Positions 1 through 10,987 of a DNA stretch of 64,000 nt are shown in pieces (position 1 is the stretch's first letter; every line of letters begins with the position of its first letter). The stretch comes from Leptobrachium leishanense (lineage: Eukaryota; Chordata; Amphibia; Anura; Megophryidae): positions 55,742,422 through 55,806,421 of the forward strand of contig CM019069.1 in assembly GCA_009667805.1 (NCBI GenBank). The letters are read 5' to 3'. The notes under the pieces are model-generated. The model saw only the letters and a list, made by a program, of their open reading frames with translations, made no database searches and was not told the DNA's origin. The translations under genes and the position numbers were made by a program.

Positions 1-380
1 CATTTTTACTCTGCTGTCCTACTCACCCTCCCCAGTCCTGGTCTAAAACCTGTAGCTTCCCTTCCAGCTGCTTCTACTTTGCTAATTACCCCAACTAGCC
101 CAAGCTTCTGGCCCTTTCCATGAAAACTTATTTCTGGCCACCAGCTCCACACACCCCCTGCTCCCTCTTGTTTCACATACCTCTGTCCCTTAGATTGTAA
201 ACTCACTGGATGCCTGGTTGAGCACTTGTTTCAAGTGTTGTTTTAGCAGGACAATTATCCTATGGGCAAGGTACTCTGCACCTAATGTATCTTTATTGAT
301 TACGTCTCAGGTTTGTGCTTACCCCATTGTAAAGCGCTACGGACCCTGTTGGCGCTGTATAAGTACTTATAACTGTAACT
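1..380 (+). repeat. Retroposon 3' end with AAGCGCT...GGCGCTGTATAA tail (partial)
   Basis: The segment ends with AAAGCGCTACGGACC and GTTGGCGCTGTATAAGTA. The same ending (TACAGCGCTGCC, then TTGGCGCTTAATAAATAATAAT) closes the repeat at 40520-40855, and a reverse piece lies at 35942-36000. Both full-length-looking copies also contain TAGATTGTAAA upstream. This looks like a SINE/LINE 3' end with an A/T-rich simple tail. The left edge is cut by the window, so family and length are unknown. Confidence 0.4.
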
Positions 381-647
381 AATATAACTAAAGGCTACTG
401 AAACCGAACACGTAACATAAATATACTATTCATGATGGCCCACTGATCTATTTGACTAAAGAGATACAGCTCTTCCATGTGCATTGAAATACAATGATGA
501 CATGAAGATGCACAAAAGTCAAACTCCACTCCTTATGCCAGAGAACAATGTGATGCAAAAAATTAAGAAAATAAAAAGAGGATCCAGGGCTTGATGAAGT
601 CAGGAGTAAACACAACCAGAGCTTTGTAAACATCTCAGAGCCATTAA

Positions 648-950
648 GCCCCGTTCACACCTGAGCGTTTTACAGCGTGTTCCTACGAGCTGTAAAACGT
701 TCAAACAAGGAAATCCCATGATTTCCTATGGGCCTGGTTCACACCTGGGCGTTTTACAGCGTGTAGGAATGCGCTGTAAAACACCCTATGCCCAAAGAAG
801 TACAGGAGCTTCTTTGGGGAGTATTACAGCGCATTTGGGGCCATAGACATAGCCAGGAACGCGCTGAGATGGGTGTTTGCACGTTTTCAAAAGCGCAAAA
901 AAACGCGTGTACGCTCCATAAAAACGTTACGCTCAGGTGTGAACCCAGCC
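648..950. mobile_element. Harbinger-like MITE, B family (GGCTGGGTTCACACC ends)
   Basis: Inverted ends: the left has GTTCACACCTGAGCGTTTTA, the right has GCTCAGGTGTGAACCCAGCC. It is flanked by TAA on the left and TTA on the right, compatible with the 3-bp TWA target duplication typical of PIF/Harbinger. The interior is rich in GCG-containing short palindromes and has no coding frame. It is the same family as the copy at 15983-16297. Confidence 0.6.
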
Positions 951-1299
951 TTAAGGTCTATGAAGCTTGTAAATTTGCAACAGTATAGTTACGTTTCCAG
1001 TGTACTTGGAAACTAGCCTGCAATTTGTAGTAGCTGACCCCTGCTAAATGTATATGCAGATATAGTCAAGGTATTAGTAAACTTCCAATCTTTAGAACAT
1101 AAAATTAAAAAAGGCACAATTTTCTCTGAACCCAGCAAAAATCCTGCTTTATAAAAAAAAAATTATAAAACAGAGAATTCACTTGTTTATGAGTTCACAT
1201 ATTTCTATAAACAGAAAAATGAGAATGACACGGACACAAATACTGGTTCTCTTAAACTACTAATAGCAACACAGCCTTTGGAAATAACTGCAATCAAAT

Positions 1300-1975
1300 C
1301 CTTTCTGTAGCGCTGAATAAAAGGCCTACGCTTTTTAACTGAGATTTTGGATCACTCCTCTGGAGCAAATTGTTCACTCAGACCTCACATATAGTTCTCT
1401 CAGGGTTTGGTGGCCACCAAGTTTTTGCTCTTTCCACAGATGCTCGATAGGATTCAAAGTCCACAGTCCAATGTTTTCACCTCATCTATTCTTGAATGCT
1501 TTTTGAAATACTGGATGTCTCCGCTCATTATCCTGCTGGAGGACCCACAACCTGTGACAGAGGTGCAGTTTTCTGACACTGGGCTGTACGTTTCAACCTA
1601 AAATGTCTTAATAGTCTGATTTCATCGTGCCTGGCGCAGATTGTAGGCACCCAGTGACAGGGGCAGTAAAGCAATCCCAAAACATTACTAAGTTGCCTCT
1701 ATGTGTCACAGAAAGGGTGTTGTTGTATTCTTTGAAAGCTTATTTATTGCCTTGTATAAACATGGAGTTTTTTGATTTACCAAAAAATTCTACTTCAGTA
1801 TCGTCTGTCCTAAAGACATTCTCTCGAAGGAATGTGGCTTGTCAACAGCATTTTGGCAAACTCCGGTCAGGCTTTGTTGTGTCTCGCTCTTTGAAGAGAA
1901 TGGAGCATTTGATTAAAATGCCAGGCTACCAATACTTATGGGAACATTTCTACACAACATGCTACAAATGAACTG
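1300..1975 (-). pseudogene. Degenerate Tc1-like transposase relic
   Basis: Read on the minus strand, blocks match the transposase region of the element at 59318-61898: the complement of TATCCTGCTGGAGGACCCA, TTTCTGACACTGGGCTGTA, the AGGCACCCAGTGACAGGGGC block and a TTGGATCACTCCTCTGGAGC block. All reading frames are broken by indels and stops. No inverted ends are recognisable. This is the oldest Tc1 copy in the window. Confidence 0.65.
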
Positions 1976-2038
1976 CATAACACCCAGATATAATGCCCAT
2001 ATGCTTTAAATGTTATATATATATATATTATACATTAT

Positions 2039-2487
2039 GGGCCCTATTACATAATTCGCGCACTTTTTTGCGCGCGAGCAAAAGTGCATTAACGCGACGG
2101 GCAAAACCCTTTGCGCTGAACGTCGTATTACGTTCTCCGTTATGTATTGCGAAGTTCTCCGTTGTGCACTGCGTCCACATTTTTTTTTTACTAGACCCGT
2201 CAAAAATGACGGCCACTACCTTGTCTTCCGTCAAAACGTACATCTGATGTGCGCAGTCTGCACAAAATGCGTTTGTCTGACGGACTCGCGTTAAAAATGA
2301 CATTGCGCTCACTGATTTCTGCACGCATTTTTGCGTGTCGGTTTTACGCGCGCAATTTCCCGACGGATGAAAAAATGTGCGAGGAATGTAATACCAGCGG
2401 TGATTTTCGTGCGTTAACGTTTAACGCTTCGTGCAAAAAAATCACGTGTTGCGCGTGCCTTTTTGCTTTGAGAATGTAATAGAGCCC
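2039..2487. mobile_element. Harbinger-like MITE, D family (GGGCCCTATTACATA ends)
   Basis: Left end GGGCCCTATTACAT and right end ATGTAATAGAGCCC form an inverted repeat, directly flanked by TAT on both sides (2036-2038 and 2488-2490). Three-base target duplication fits PIF/Harbinger. The 449-bp interior is CG-rich with GCGCGC runs and many small hairpins. Overlapping open frames on both strands are by-products of this composition. The shorter foldbacks at 39428-39754 share the same terminal motif. Confidence 0.65.
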
Positions 2488-3108
2488 TATATGTAACATT
2501 TTGAGGTTGTTACTTTAGGAAAGTAACTTGTGCAGTAAAGTTCATTCAGTAAGATCAAATCCATTTCTGGTGTAACTAACAATACAGCGCAAAGCAAAAT
2601 GTAATTTTGAGCAAGTGTATTCCCTGCTGCCAAGCTAAATGACTTCCTTGATGCCAAACCATAAGTCTTGTGGTTGGTATCGACCGGCAATTCTTTCATC
2701 AATTTACCTGCAACAGGCACTGAAATTTCCAAGTGGGTAATTGATTTTTCAATGTGACATGTTAATGCAGAAAAAGAAAAAACAAACCTAAAATGTTGTA
2801 AATACAATACGGTTACAGGTTCATTATTCTTGCTGTAAAACTGAGCCTGCATAACCTGAGATATAAGTAGCTCTATATTATTTAGAATTCTGTAACACAT
2901 CTGCTGATTGCTCTTACACAAGTATTATAGTGTGTCATGTTCCTGCATTGCTTGTTTGACTAGAACACACAACGGTACTGATTTCATGCGACAGTGGAAA
3001 AACAAATCGCAGGAACCTGTAACGTAAAACAGAGCTCTTTCCTATGCATTGGATTCAAGCCACATAAAGGGATATTCTGCACACCTGACCACTTCAGGAC
3101 CACTTTAA

Positions 3109-3480
3109 CCTCCCTGGCGGTCTACTTTTTGGGAAAAACCATGTTTAAAAGCAGTCCTTTTTTTTGCCCCCCCTAGCGGTATTCCAGAGTGTGGCTCGGG
3201 GTTAAATTCCTATGTTGGAAGCGGTAACTACGAGCAACACTCGGGATGCCGCTGGATACATCACCTCTCCCTGCGCTCCCTCGATGTCCCCAGCTGCCTC
3301 CTCCAGCGACCGCGACCTTAGAATTCCTGGTTCCTTCCTCGCAAGAAGGAATCCAGGAAGTAAAACACTGCGATCGCCGGAGGAGACTGCAGAGATCATC
3401 GAGGGAGCGCACGGAGAGGTGATGTATACAGCCCGAGTGTGTCTCGGGGTTACCGCTCTCAGTGGTGAAATTTTTAAAAA
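3109..3480 (+). mobile_element. TTAA MITE, E family (CCTCCCTGGCGGT end), 3' end decayed
   Basis: Starts with CCTCCCTGGCGGTCTA right after TTAA (3105-3108) and runs through CCCCTAGCGGTATTCC, GTGTGGCTCGGGGTTAAA and a large hairpin around the GCGATCGCCGG motif. It ends near GTGAAATTTTTAAAAAATGA, where the expected closing ACCAGGGAGG is missing. It sits immediately after a T2-like left end (TAAAGGGATATTCTGC, from 3064), so two TTAA elements abut here. Confidence 0.55.
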
Positions 3481-3692
3481 ATGACCAGGGTGTGTATGTA
3501 TTGTTTTTGCATTACTAGCTTTAGCATTACATTTTAATGCTCTATATAACCCTGAACAATTAACAACTCTTACTACCTGTAAGCACTTGTTTCACACCGT
3601 CAAGGTGAGGAAAAGTTTGATTTGTTTAGTCGTAAAAAATAATTTTAACACGGTTTAACTGGAAACCGTGTGTTTTCCCCAATGAGGTTTAG

Positions 3693-6039
3693 CCCTTTCG
3701 CTGCTGAGGCTTTTCACACCTCTGTGCTGAGGTCATTTTTACCGGTTTTGCTCATCATGTTTAACCCTTTCGCTGCTGAGGCTTTTCCCGCCCCTGTGCT
3801 GAGGTCATTTTTACCGGTTTTGCTCATCATGTTTAAACGTGTTTTGAAGGCTTATTTTAGTATATGACCCAGACATATTATATATCGTTCTTTCCGTCAG
3901 ACTCGGTAGATTCATAATATGTCATTATTATATGTATACGTTATGTCATGTCTGTATATTATAACAAAAAATGCAATAAAATATGTATTTTCAATAATTT
4001 ACAATGTGTAAAGTGTTTTTTTTCACATTTTAACATGCGAGCAATTGCGGTTATATTTTGTATGGGGTGCGCTTGTTAAAAAAATTAGAGATGGGGTCTC
4101 GTTACATTTTTTTTTGGGGAAAATTACACTATTTTTAACAAACGCACCGCATACAAAAATCGTTAGTGCAGCATCATTGTTCACATTATAATTGAAATGG
4201 GAACAATATTGCTGCATTAACAAACCAAAAAAAAGAAAAAAAAAGTGTTTATTTTTTTTTTATAATTTTTTTTTAATTTTTTTTTATTTTATTTTTTCAT
4301 TTTTTTTTTTTGACAAACTTTTTCACTTTCATGTTTGGTATCGTTGGAACGGCCATGCTCTGGCCGATCCAACCATACCAAACATTAACCCCTAACTGCC
4401 ACGGATCGGGAGATAGGGAGTTCATTGGAACTCCCTATCTCCACAGTTGGTGGCAGTTAGGGGTTAAGTCCAGGACTGGCGTCATCGTGCTACGCACGAT
4501 GACGCCAGTCCTCAGGGGGAGTTCCCGGAGGCTTGGCCGACATCCAAGATGTTGGCCAGCTCCGGGAAAGGATCGCGAACCGGCGCTTTTCAGCGCCGAT
4601 TCGCGATCCAGCTCCCCAGGGGTTAATGCCAGGCACCATTTGGAAGGGCACATGCGGGGGGGGCGCCTGAATTAGGTGTCATCGCGCTGCCGCGATGACA
4701 CCTAATTCCGGCGGCTGCGGTCCCGGATGCCGGGCCGACATCGAGGATGTCAGCCCGCACCGGGGGGGCCAGCGATCGGCCGGAACCCGGCCGAACGCTG
4801 ACCCCAATGGGAGGACGCGCTCAGCGCATCCTCCGCATACCAGCGGTAATGCTGAGGACGCGCTGAGCGCGTCCTCAGCATTGAAGTGGTTAAACGTGTT
4901 TTGAAGGCTTATTTTAGTATATGACCCAGACATATTATATATCGTTCTTTCCGTCAGACTCGGTAGATTCATAATATGTCATTATTATATGTATACGTTA
5001 TGTCATGTCTGTATATTATAACAAAAAATGCAATAAAATAATTTACAACGTGTAAAGTGTTTTTTTTCACATTTTAACATGCGAGCAATTGCGGTTATAT
5101 TTTGTATGGGGTGCGCTTGTTAAAAAAATTAGAGATGGGGTCTCGTTACATTTTTTTTTGCGGAAAATTACGCGATTTTTAACAAACGCACCGCATACAA
5201 AAATCGTTAGTGCAGCATCATTGTTCACATTATAATTGAAATGGGAACAATATTGCTGCATTAACGAACCAAAAAAAAGAAAAAAAAAATGTTTATTTTT
5301 TTTTTTATAATTTTTTTTTTAAATATATTTTTATTTTTAATTTTAATTTTTTTTAAAAAACTTTTTTCACATTCGAGTTTGGTATCGTTGGAACGGCCAT
5401 GCTCTGGCCGATCCAACCATACCAAACATTAACCCCTAACTGCCACGGATCGGGAGATAGGGAGTTCCAATGAACTCCCTATCTCCACCGTTGGTGGCAG
5501 TTAGGGGTTAACTCTAGGACTGGCGTCATCGTGCTACGCAAGATGACGCCAGTCCTCAGGGGGAGTTCCCGGAGGCTTGGCCGACATCCAAGATGTCGGC
5601 CAGCTCCGGGAAAGGATCGCGAACCGGCGCTTTTCAGCGCCGATTCGCGATCCAGCTCCCCAGGGGTTAATGCCAGGCACCATTTGGAAGGGCAGGCTGT
5701 GCCCTTCCAAATGGTGCCTGGGTTAACCCCCGCAACGCCGCCGATCGGAGGGAGAGAGGTCCGAAGGACCTCCCCCCTCCCTTTCAGGCGCCTCCTCCGC
5801 ACATGCGGGGGAGGCGCCTGAATTAGGTGTCATCGGGCTGCCGCGATGACACCTAATTCCGGCGGCTGCGGTTCCGGATGCCGGGCTGACATCGAGGATG
5901 TCAGCCCGCACCAGGGGGCCAGCGATCGGCCGGAACCCGGCCGAACGCTGACCCCAATGGGAGGACGCGCTCAGCGCGTCCTCCGCACAGCAGCGGTAAT
6001 GCGGAGGACGCGCTCAGCGCGTCCTCCGCATTGAAGTGG
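3693..6039 (+). mobile_element. Hairpin-chain TTAA element, F family, host copy split by a nested copy
   Basis: The copy begins GCCCTTTCGCTGCTGAGG (3691 onward, flank TTAG), is interrupted at an internal TTAA (3761), resumes at 4894 and ends CATTGAAGTGG before TTAA (6040-6043). Terminal sequences are imperfect inverted repeats (CCCTTTCGCTGCTGAGG against CCACTTCAATGC). Without the insert it is about 1.2 kb. The first half is AT-rich with one large imperfect stem; the second half is a run of about ten strong GC-rich hairpins (5431-6035). There is no coding frame. TTAA plus a CCNTT end suggests a piggyBac-type MITE; Kolobok is possible. Confidence 0.65.
3765..4889 (+). mobile_element. Hairpin-chain TTAA element, F family, nested copy
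   Basis: A complete copy bounded by TTAA at 3761-3764 and 4890-4893. The flanks rejoin as CATCATGT-TTAA-ACGTG, the exact uninterrupted sequence present inside this same element at 3825-3840. It carries the CAATAAAATATGTATTTTC variant shared with the copy at 21196-22240. It has lost the stretch that in the other copies runs from the loop of the GGCACCATTTGG hairpin to the ACATGCGGGG hairpin (near 4650). Confidence 0.8.
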
Positions 6040-6114
6040 TTAAAGTCTATTTCTTGACAGGCAGTTAGGTTTTCTTTTAATTCCAAATATAGCACAGGAA
6101 CTAGTTTTCCTATA

Positions 6115-6542
6115 GGCTGGGGTCAGACCAGCGCACTTTTAACGTGCGTTCTGGCGCACATAATTACGTCCGCACTAGCAGCAGATGACGGGCAATGACG
6201 GCCAATATACAATGTACGGCAGCACAAAAGTCCGGCCGTACAACGCAAGTGGAATTTGAACGCATTTTTCTGCGAACGCTGAACCGCTAGTACTGACGTA
6301 CTGAGTGCGCAGCTGCGGCATAGCGGCGTGTTTGCGTGATTAGGAGATGTCAGACACTGCTAATGTCCAGCCTACATAACGTCCAGACGCAAAAAGAGTT
6401 TTATTGACGATCCGTACAAAATCACGCCCGAAAATGCGCGTCGTCTGACAGTTTTTGCGCATTCCGTGAAAAAATACGTCAATGCGTTCGGACGCACTTT
6501 TTCACATTCGCGAGGAAAAAATGCTTTCGTCTGACCCTAGCC
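6115..6542. mobile_element. Harbinger-like MITE, C family (GGCTAGGGTCAGAC ends)
   Basis: Left end GGCTGGGGTCAGACCAGCGC and right end TCGTCTGACCCTAGCC; flanks ATA and TTA. It is about 428 bp, like the copies at 20521, 32667 and 36802. It has no open frame of note, and has the CG-rich, short-hairpin interior of the family. This copy has diverged most at its left end. Confidence 0.65.
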
Positions 6543-7920
6543 TTAGAGGTAGATCGATATCGTAATAGAACAGAAACTTCTTATTCATTTTGTGTATATT
6601 TATGTATAAAATAATTGGGTGTGTAGGAGTTTATTATTCCTTGCATTTCTATCCTGCGGCAAGTTTTTTTTCCGTTCAACAGATTCTTTTAGCTTAATTA
6701 CCAACTGTTACATTTTTCACCTACCTTTAAGTATTTGCGCGTAAACTGCCAGACCTTGTAAACACAGTCAGCAATATGTAAATATTAAGTAAGGAGAGGA
6801 CAAAACAACGTTTTGCAAATGCTGCACAAAAGGAAGACAATGCTTTGTGTTTAATAGGGGAAATAATTATGGATGATTCACTTGTAAACATATGTGCATA
6901 AATCTAAAATCTAACTTGCGTGTTCTTATTTGTTCTGTACATCGTCATGATTAATGGCTGCGAAATAGAAGGTCGTGAAAATTTCCATCCAAATTATTAT
7001 CTATGCATATTGTATCTAAACCAACAAGACATTCTGCAGTTTATATATTAAATATAGTATTGTTTAGTATATATGAAAAATGGTTTAACTGTGACTTTGC
7101 AAACTAAATTATTGAAATTTACACGTAAATGTAATGTTCACATGAAAATCCAATTTTTTGACTCTGGGAACTTTGTCATTTTGAGTTTCTTGCTATCTGC
7201 AGACTACAAGCATCAGGTGAGGATGAAAAAGATAGCTCCATCCTGCCAGCACTCCCAGCTCAGTCCACCTAGGGTAATATGTGGTGTAAGGGCCAAAACC
7301 CTTTCCAACTCACCACCACTAACCAAATGCCACCCATCAGCTCACTGACATCCACTTGGTGGGACTACTTGGAGTTGCAGACTTAGAGTGTCATACAAGA
7401 TATTTGTTTTTGAACATCCAACACCACATCTCTTGCCCCGCCCCTCCATCCCCTTATTCGATAGACAAACAGCTTGTCTCTCACTTTCTCCCATTTCCAA
7501 CAGCCAGATGTAGACAATTCAGTGGACATTGTGTGTAGTACCTGAAGTCTTTGGAATCCACTAGCCCCCAGCCAATGAACTTCATTTGTCAAGGAGAACA
7601 TTGCTTGACCTGGCCAGGCTCACCCTCACCACGCAAAACTATATCAAGAATTTTATAAGGCTTTGAGCAATGATGAGCAACCAGGTGTGGAGGGTGGACC
7701 AAACACTCACAGTAAGGCTGGCGGTAGATGAGCGCGCAATTTGCGCCTGTATTGACGTGCTTACCGGCGTCCGTCAAAGCGCTGTGACGCTGCACGAAAT
7801 GCGCGTGCAACAAGCGGCCGTTATCCAAGCCTCACCGGCAAAACGCTAGGACGCTCGTTGACAGAGCAGCAAAGCGCGCTCAGCAAGGTGGCCAGACGGG
7901 CGTCGAGTAGAAGGAAAGTC

Positions 7921-8816
7921 TGTCATGCCTCAGCCCTGGGAACCTGCTATGACCAGTCTGGCTTTGCATTCTCTGCCTGTCTGTATCACTCAAGGGTTAA
8001 TTCCTGCTCTGATCTAGTGTGTGGTGTGCATAAAACCTGGACACACCCTTCTCTCAGGGCTCTCTCATTTTGTGTTCCCTGCCCTTTACTTGTGAGGAGT
8101 TGTGAGCCGCCTCTCCCTGAGTCTGTCTATTCCCAACATTCCTCTGTACTGTTATTGCTATTCAAAGTGTTCCTTATTCATCTGCCTGCGTTACATCAAG
8201 ACCTTTTGCGAAGAGCTCCTGGTTCCAGCCCTGTGGATCTTGTCAGCAGTGGACACTGCATAGCCCACTATCCCTGGCGTATCCAGACTACACCTGTGGC
8301 TATCTGTGTTCAAGGTACCTTTTGTGAAGAGCTCCTGGTTCAGCCCTGTGGATCTTGCCAGCAGTGGACACTGCCTAGCCCACTATCCCTGGCGTATCCA
8401 GACTACACCTGTGGCTGTGTTCAAGGTACCTTTTGTGAAGAGCTCCTGGTTCATCCCTGTGGATCTTGTCAGCAGTGGACACTGCCTAGCCCACTATCCC
8501 TGGCGTATCCAGACTACACCTGTGGCTATCTGTGTTCAAGGTACCTTTTGTGAAGAGCTCCTGGTTCCTACTTGGGGAACACTAACTAGCCCACTATCCC
8601 TGGTACAGCAGAAGAGACTACCTTTGTGAAGAAGGACTTGTCTATTTGTTTTCAGTATTCTGCAAGTGTATATAAGACTGTTGCTGTGTGCTTACCTTGA
8701 GAATACACTTAATATACTTACACTGCTTCCTGTGTCTGCCTGATTTGCTCTCCCCCAGCGTCTGGGAAAATAAACATAAGGCCACGCCATGACTCCATCC
8801 TGGCGCAAGCCTGACA
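7921..8816 (+). mobile_element. Solo LTR (896 bp) inside a Harbinger MITE
   Basis: Begins TGTCATGCC and ends GCCTGACA (TG...CA), with perfect 5-bp target duplications AAGTC at 7916-7920 and 8817-8821. AATAAA at 8769 sits close to the 3' end, giving plus orientation. TG/CA ends and a 5-bp duplication are typical of LTR retrotransposons. No internal region, primer site or second LTR is present, so it is a recombination product. The long open frame across it comes from an internal tandem repeat and is not a gene. Confidence 0.78.
8200..8575 (+). repeat. Tandem repeat, period about 111-116 bp, inside the solo LTR
   Basis: The phrase GAAGAGCTCCTGGTT recurs at about 8210, 8326, 8437 and 8551. Units also share GTGGATCTTG, AGCAGTGGACACTGC and CCCTGGCGTATCCAGACTAC. 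Unit length varies by a GTGGCTATCTGTGTTC/GTGGCTGTGTTC difference. The last unit is partial. Confidence 0.85.
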
Positions 8817-8877
8817 AAGTCCACTCTCACGGACGTTCCTTCCGTTCTCCAAAGACGCTCGTCTGACACTAGCCTAA

Positions 8878-9046
8878 GGGGTTATTCACAAAGCTCTGAT
8901 GCACAATCCAAAGAGCAACAGGAGAAGCTTTACAGTAAAACCTCACCTATTTGCTCTTTGGAGTTTGTTTTTGTAATACCAGAGTTTATAGGTTTACCCA
9001 TGATTTTTGCCGGTGTCTGCAAAGCCCAGACCTTTGTGAATAACAT
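8878..9046. mobile_element. Short MITE-like element (GGTTATTCACAAAG ends)
   Basis: GGGGTTATTCACAAAG at the left and CCTTTGTGAATAAC at the right form a terminal inverted repeat about 165 bp apart, with AATCCAAAGAGCAACAGG and TTTGCTCTTTGGAG as an inner pair. It abuts the right flank of the MITE ending at 8874. No clear target duplication. Confidence 0.4.
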
Positions 9047-9410
9047 CTAGCAGTCAGTGGGGGACTGATAAGATCATTAACGCATTTAATAGACCTCACA
9101 CACCAGCTCTAGCTGCCGGAGACCCAACTTTACATTCCTATCCAGAGAAATAACCACCACTGTCAAACCACCAGTTTCTCAGGAATGGTGGCTAGGAGAT
9201 CCATCAATTTATGTCATGGTCAGTTCATCCCTATACCAGATATTACACCCAGCAACCAACCTTCTGCAATAAAAGTTTATTTTTTTAAAACTTTTTTTAC
9301 AAATACTGCTGTGTATTGAACCATGATTAATTTGTAAAATACAGTATAACTAATGCATGGTTTGTCAAGAGCTGCCTCTACAGATTCCCATCACTCTCCA
9401 CATTTGCTTA

Positions 9411-9697
9411 GGCTGCGGTCACACAAGTGCACTGAGTTTGTCCATGTGACCAAGGACCGTGGCAACTTTGTAAAGGCTGGACGGGGAGGGCCACACACTG
9501 TATCATGCGCACGAATTGCGCGTGCTACCACCGGATGAGATTTCAGCCTCCCTGTCAAAAAGCTACGACGGACGTAGACGGGGCTACAAAGCGCACTACC
9601 TGCGCTCAGCTAGGTGGTCACGTGGGTGTCAGACTGGAAGGTACGTCCACTCTCACGACATTCCTTCTGCTCAAAGAACGCTCGTGTGATCTCAGCC
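9411..9697. mobile_element. Harbinger-like MITE (GGCTGCGGTCACAC...CAGCC)
   Basis: Ends GGCTGCGGTCACACAAGTGC and GTGTGATCTCAGCC with flanks TTA and TAA. It aligns with the split copy at 7716-8874 over TGCGCTCAGC and GTCCACTCTCACG, giving the pre-insertion sequence for that copy. 287 bp, no coding content. Confidence 0.62.
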
Positions 9698-9937
9698 TAA
9701 GGAAGGAATGGGAGTTTGTAAAGGCAAACAATGTTGTAAGACAAATAATGGTAAGCATGTCTAGCTATTTGCACCTTTGGGGGTTCCCAAGACAGAAAGG
9801 GCTTCCCTTTCACCTGATAGAGCAGTGTGTCGATCCCACTTTCATTAATGAAAAGGACCAGCTCAACTAGAAATGGGCGCATCTGGAAAGGGGTCTCTAA
9901 CTTTAGGGAGGGGTTTCCCTATGACTGGTTAAGTGCA

Positions 9938-10085
9938 GATTATTTATTTATTTATTTATAAAGGACTTTACCAGGAAGGATACATTGAGATTTCTCTCGT
10001 TTTCAAGTATGTCCTGGGTTCAAGAACATTGAAGTGTTACAGTTACAGAAATACAAAGTAATACAATCCAAGATATTAAAGATCA
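9938..10085 (-). repeat. Retroposon 3' end with (TTTA)n tail, minus orientation
   Basis: Plus-strand order is a TTTA run, then ACCAGGAAGGATACATTGAG, TCCTGGGTTCAAGAACATTG and AGATATTAAAG. The complement therefore ends in a tetranucleotide tail, as in LINE/SINE retroposons. Copies also lie at 14883-15010 and 31409-31600, and the last ~70 bp equals the tail of the tRNA-like SINE at 54340-54555. Confidence 0.55.
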
Positions 10086-10987
10086 CATTTTGTAACCAAT
10101 CATAATGGACAAATGAGTACAGTACTTTAAAAAAATGCCATGATTGTTAAGAAGTGAAGATGCTTTTTCTTATTTATAGGAAATAAAATTTCAAAATAGT
10201 TCTCAGCACAAAAGGATCAAATAATAAATTACGTATAATGTTAAATGTATACATCACATTTCTGTGAAAGGCAAAACTCTTATTTAGAATGCCTTTTACC
10301 ATAAAGGATACATCTAATAAACGTCTGTATACATACCCATCATATTCTTGAAGTTCACATTCTTTGAGTAAAGCGAGTGCATGTCCAGAGTATTTAGTTA
10401 CTAAAAAGGGAGGATAAAAGAAAATATTGAAACCTTGATGTACAGAACATTTTATTTTAAATTTTCAGCCAGAACATGGAACAAATTAAATTGTTACGTA
10501 ATTATTGGCATTTTAACTGAAGAAAATGACTATTTTAAAAATCATTTACTCATAATAGAAGCGCTGTGAAAATACATGAGAGATATCCCCAAAAAGATAT
10601 AGCAGCAAAAAATAATATATATATGAGTAAAAATTCCAAAATTCCACATCTCATTTAATGCGGGTCAAAATTCAGTTCAGGACAGGCTGTTGAAGGATCA
10701 TGCACTGCGTCATACATGGATTATAAAATTGTGAATGTTGAACTGAACATGGATGAATATGCAAATTTCAGGGAGGTGGGTTATATTTTCTGCAATTAAA
10801 AAAGTATGTATAAAGATTTAATGAGAAAGAAACAGCTGCTAAAGAATTTTACTGTAAATGACAATATCCTTTTGTAAACATGTTATTTTATGGTTAAACC
10901 TTGACTTGGTTTAATAGCTTTCAGTCTTTAACAAACATTCAATATTTTTTACATGTTTCATACTGTAAATATATCCCTATATATTTA

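Larger units (their letters stand above)
7716..8874. mobile_element. Harbinger-like MITE (GGCTGG...CTAGCC) split by a solo LTR
   Basis: Outer ends GGCTGGCGGTAGATG and GTCTGACACTAGCC are flanked by TAA on both sides (7713-7715, 8875-8877). The interior before 7920 and after 8816 aligns with the uninterrupted relative at 9411-9697: CGCGCTCAGCAAGGTGG and then GTCCACTCTCACGGACGTTC. The remainder is a solo LTR. Without it the MITE is about 260 bp. Confidence 0.65.

Noticed and set aside
1993..2479. Overlapping open frames on both strands
   Set aside because: All lie in the CG-rich MITE at 2039-2487, where simultaneous openness on both strands reflects inverted-repeat composition.
7858..8553. 231-codon open frame on the plus strand
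   Set aside because: Runs across a MITE edge and the LTR's tandem repeat; the periodic peptide simply mirrors the ~114-bp repeat and matches no protein I know.
8200..8575. CRISPR-like regular repeats
   Set aside because: Units are contiguous 111-116 bp tandem repeats without spacers, in an LTR of a eukaryotic genome.
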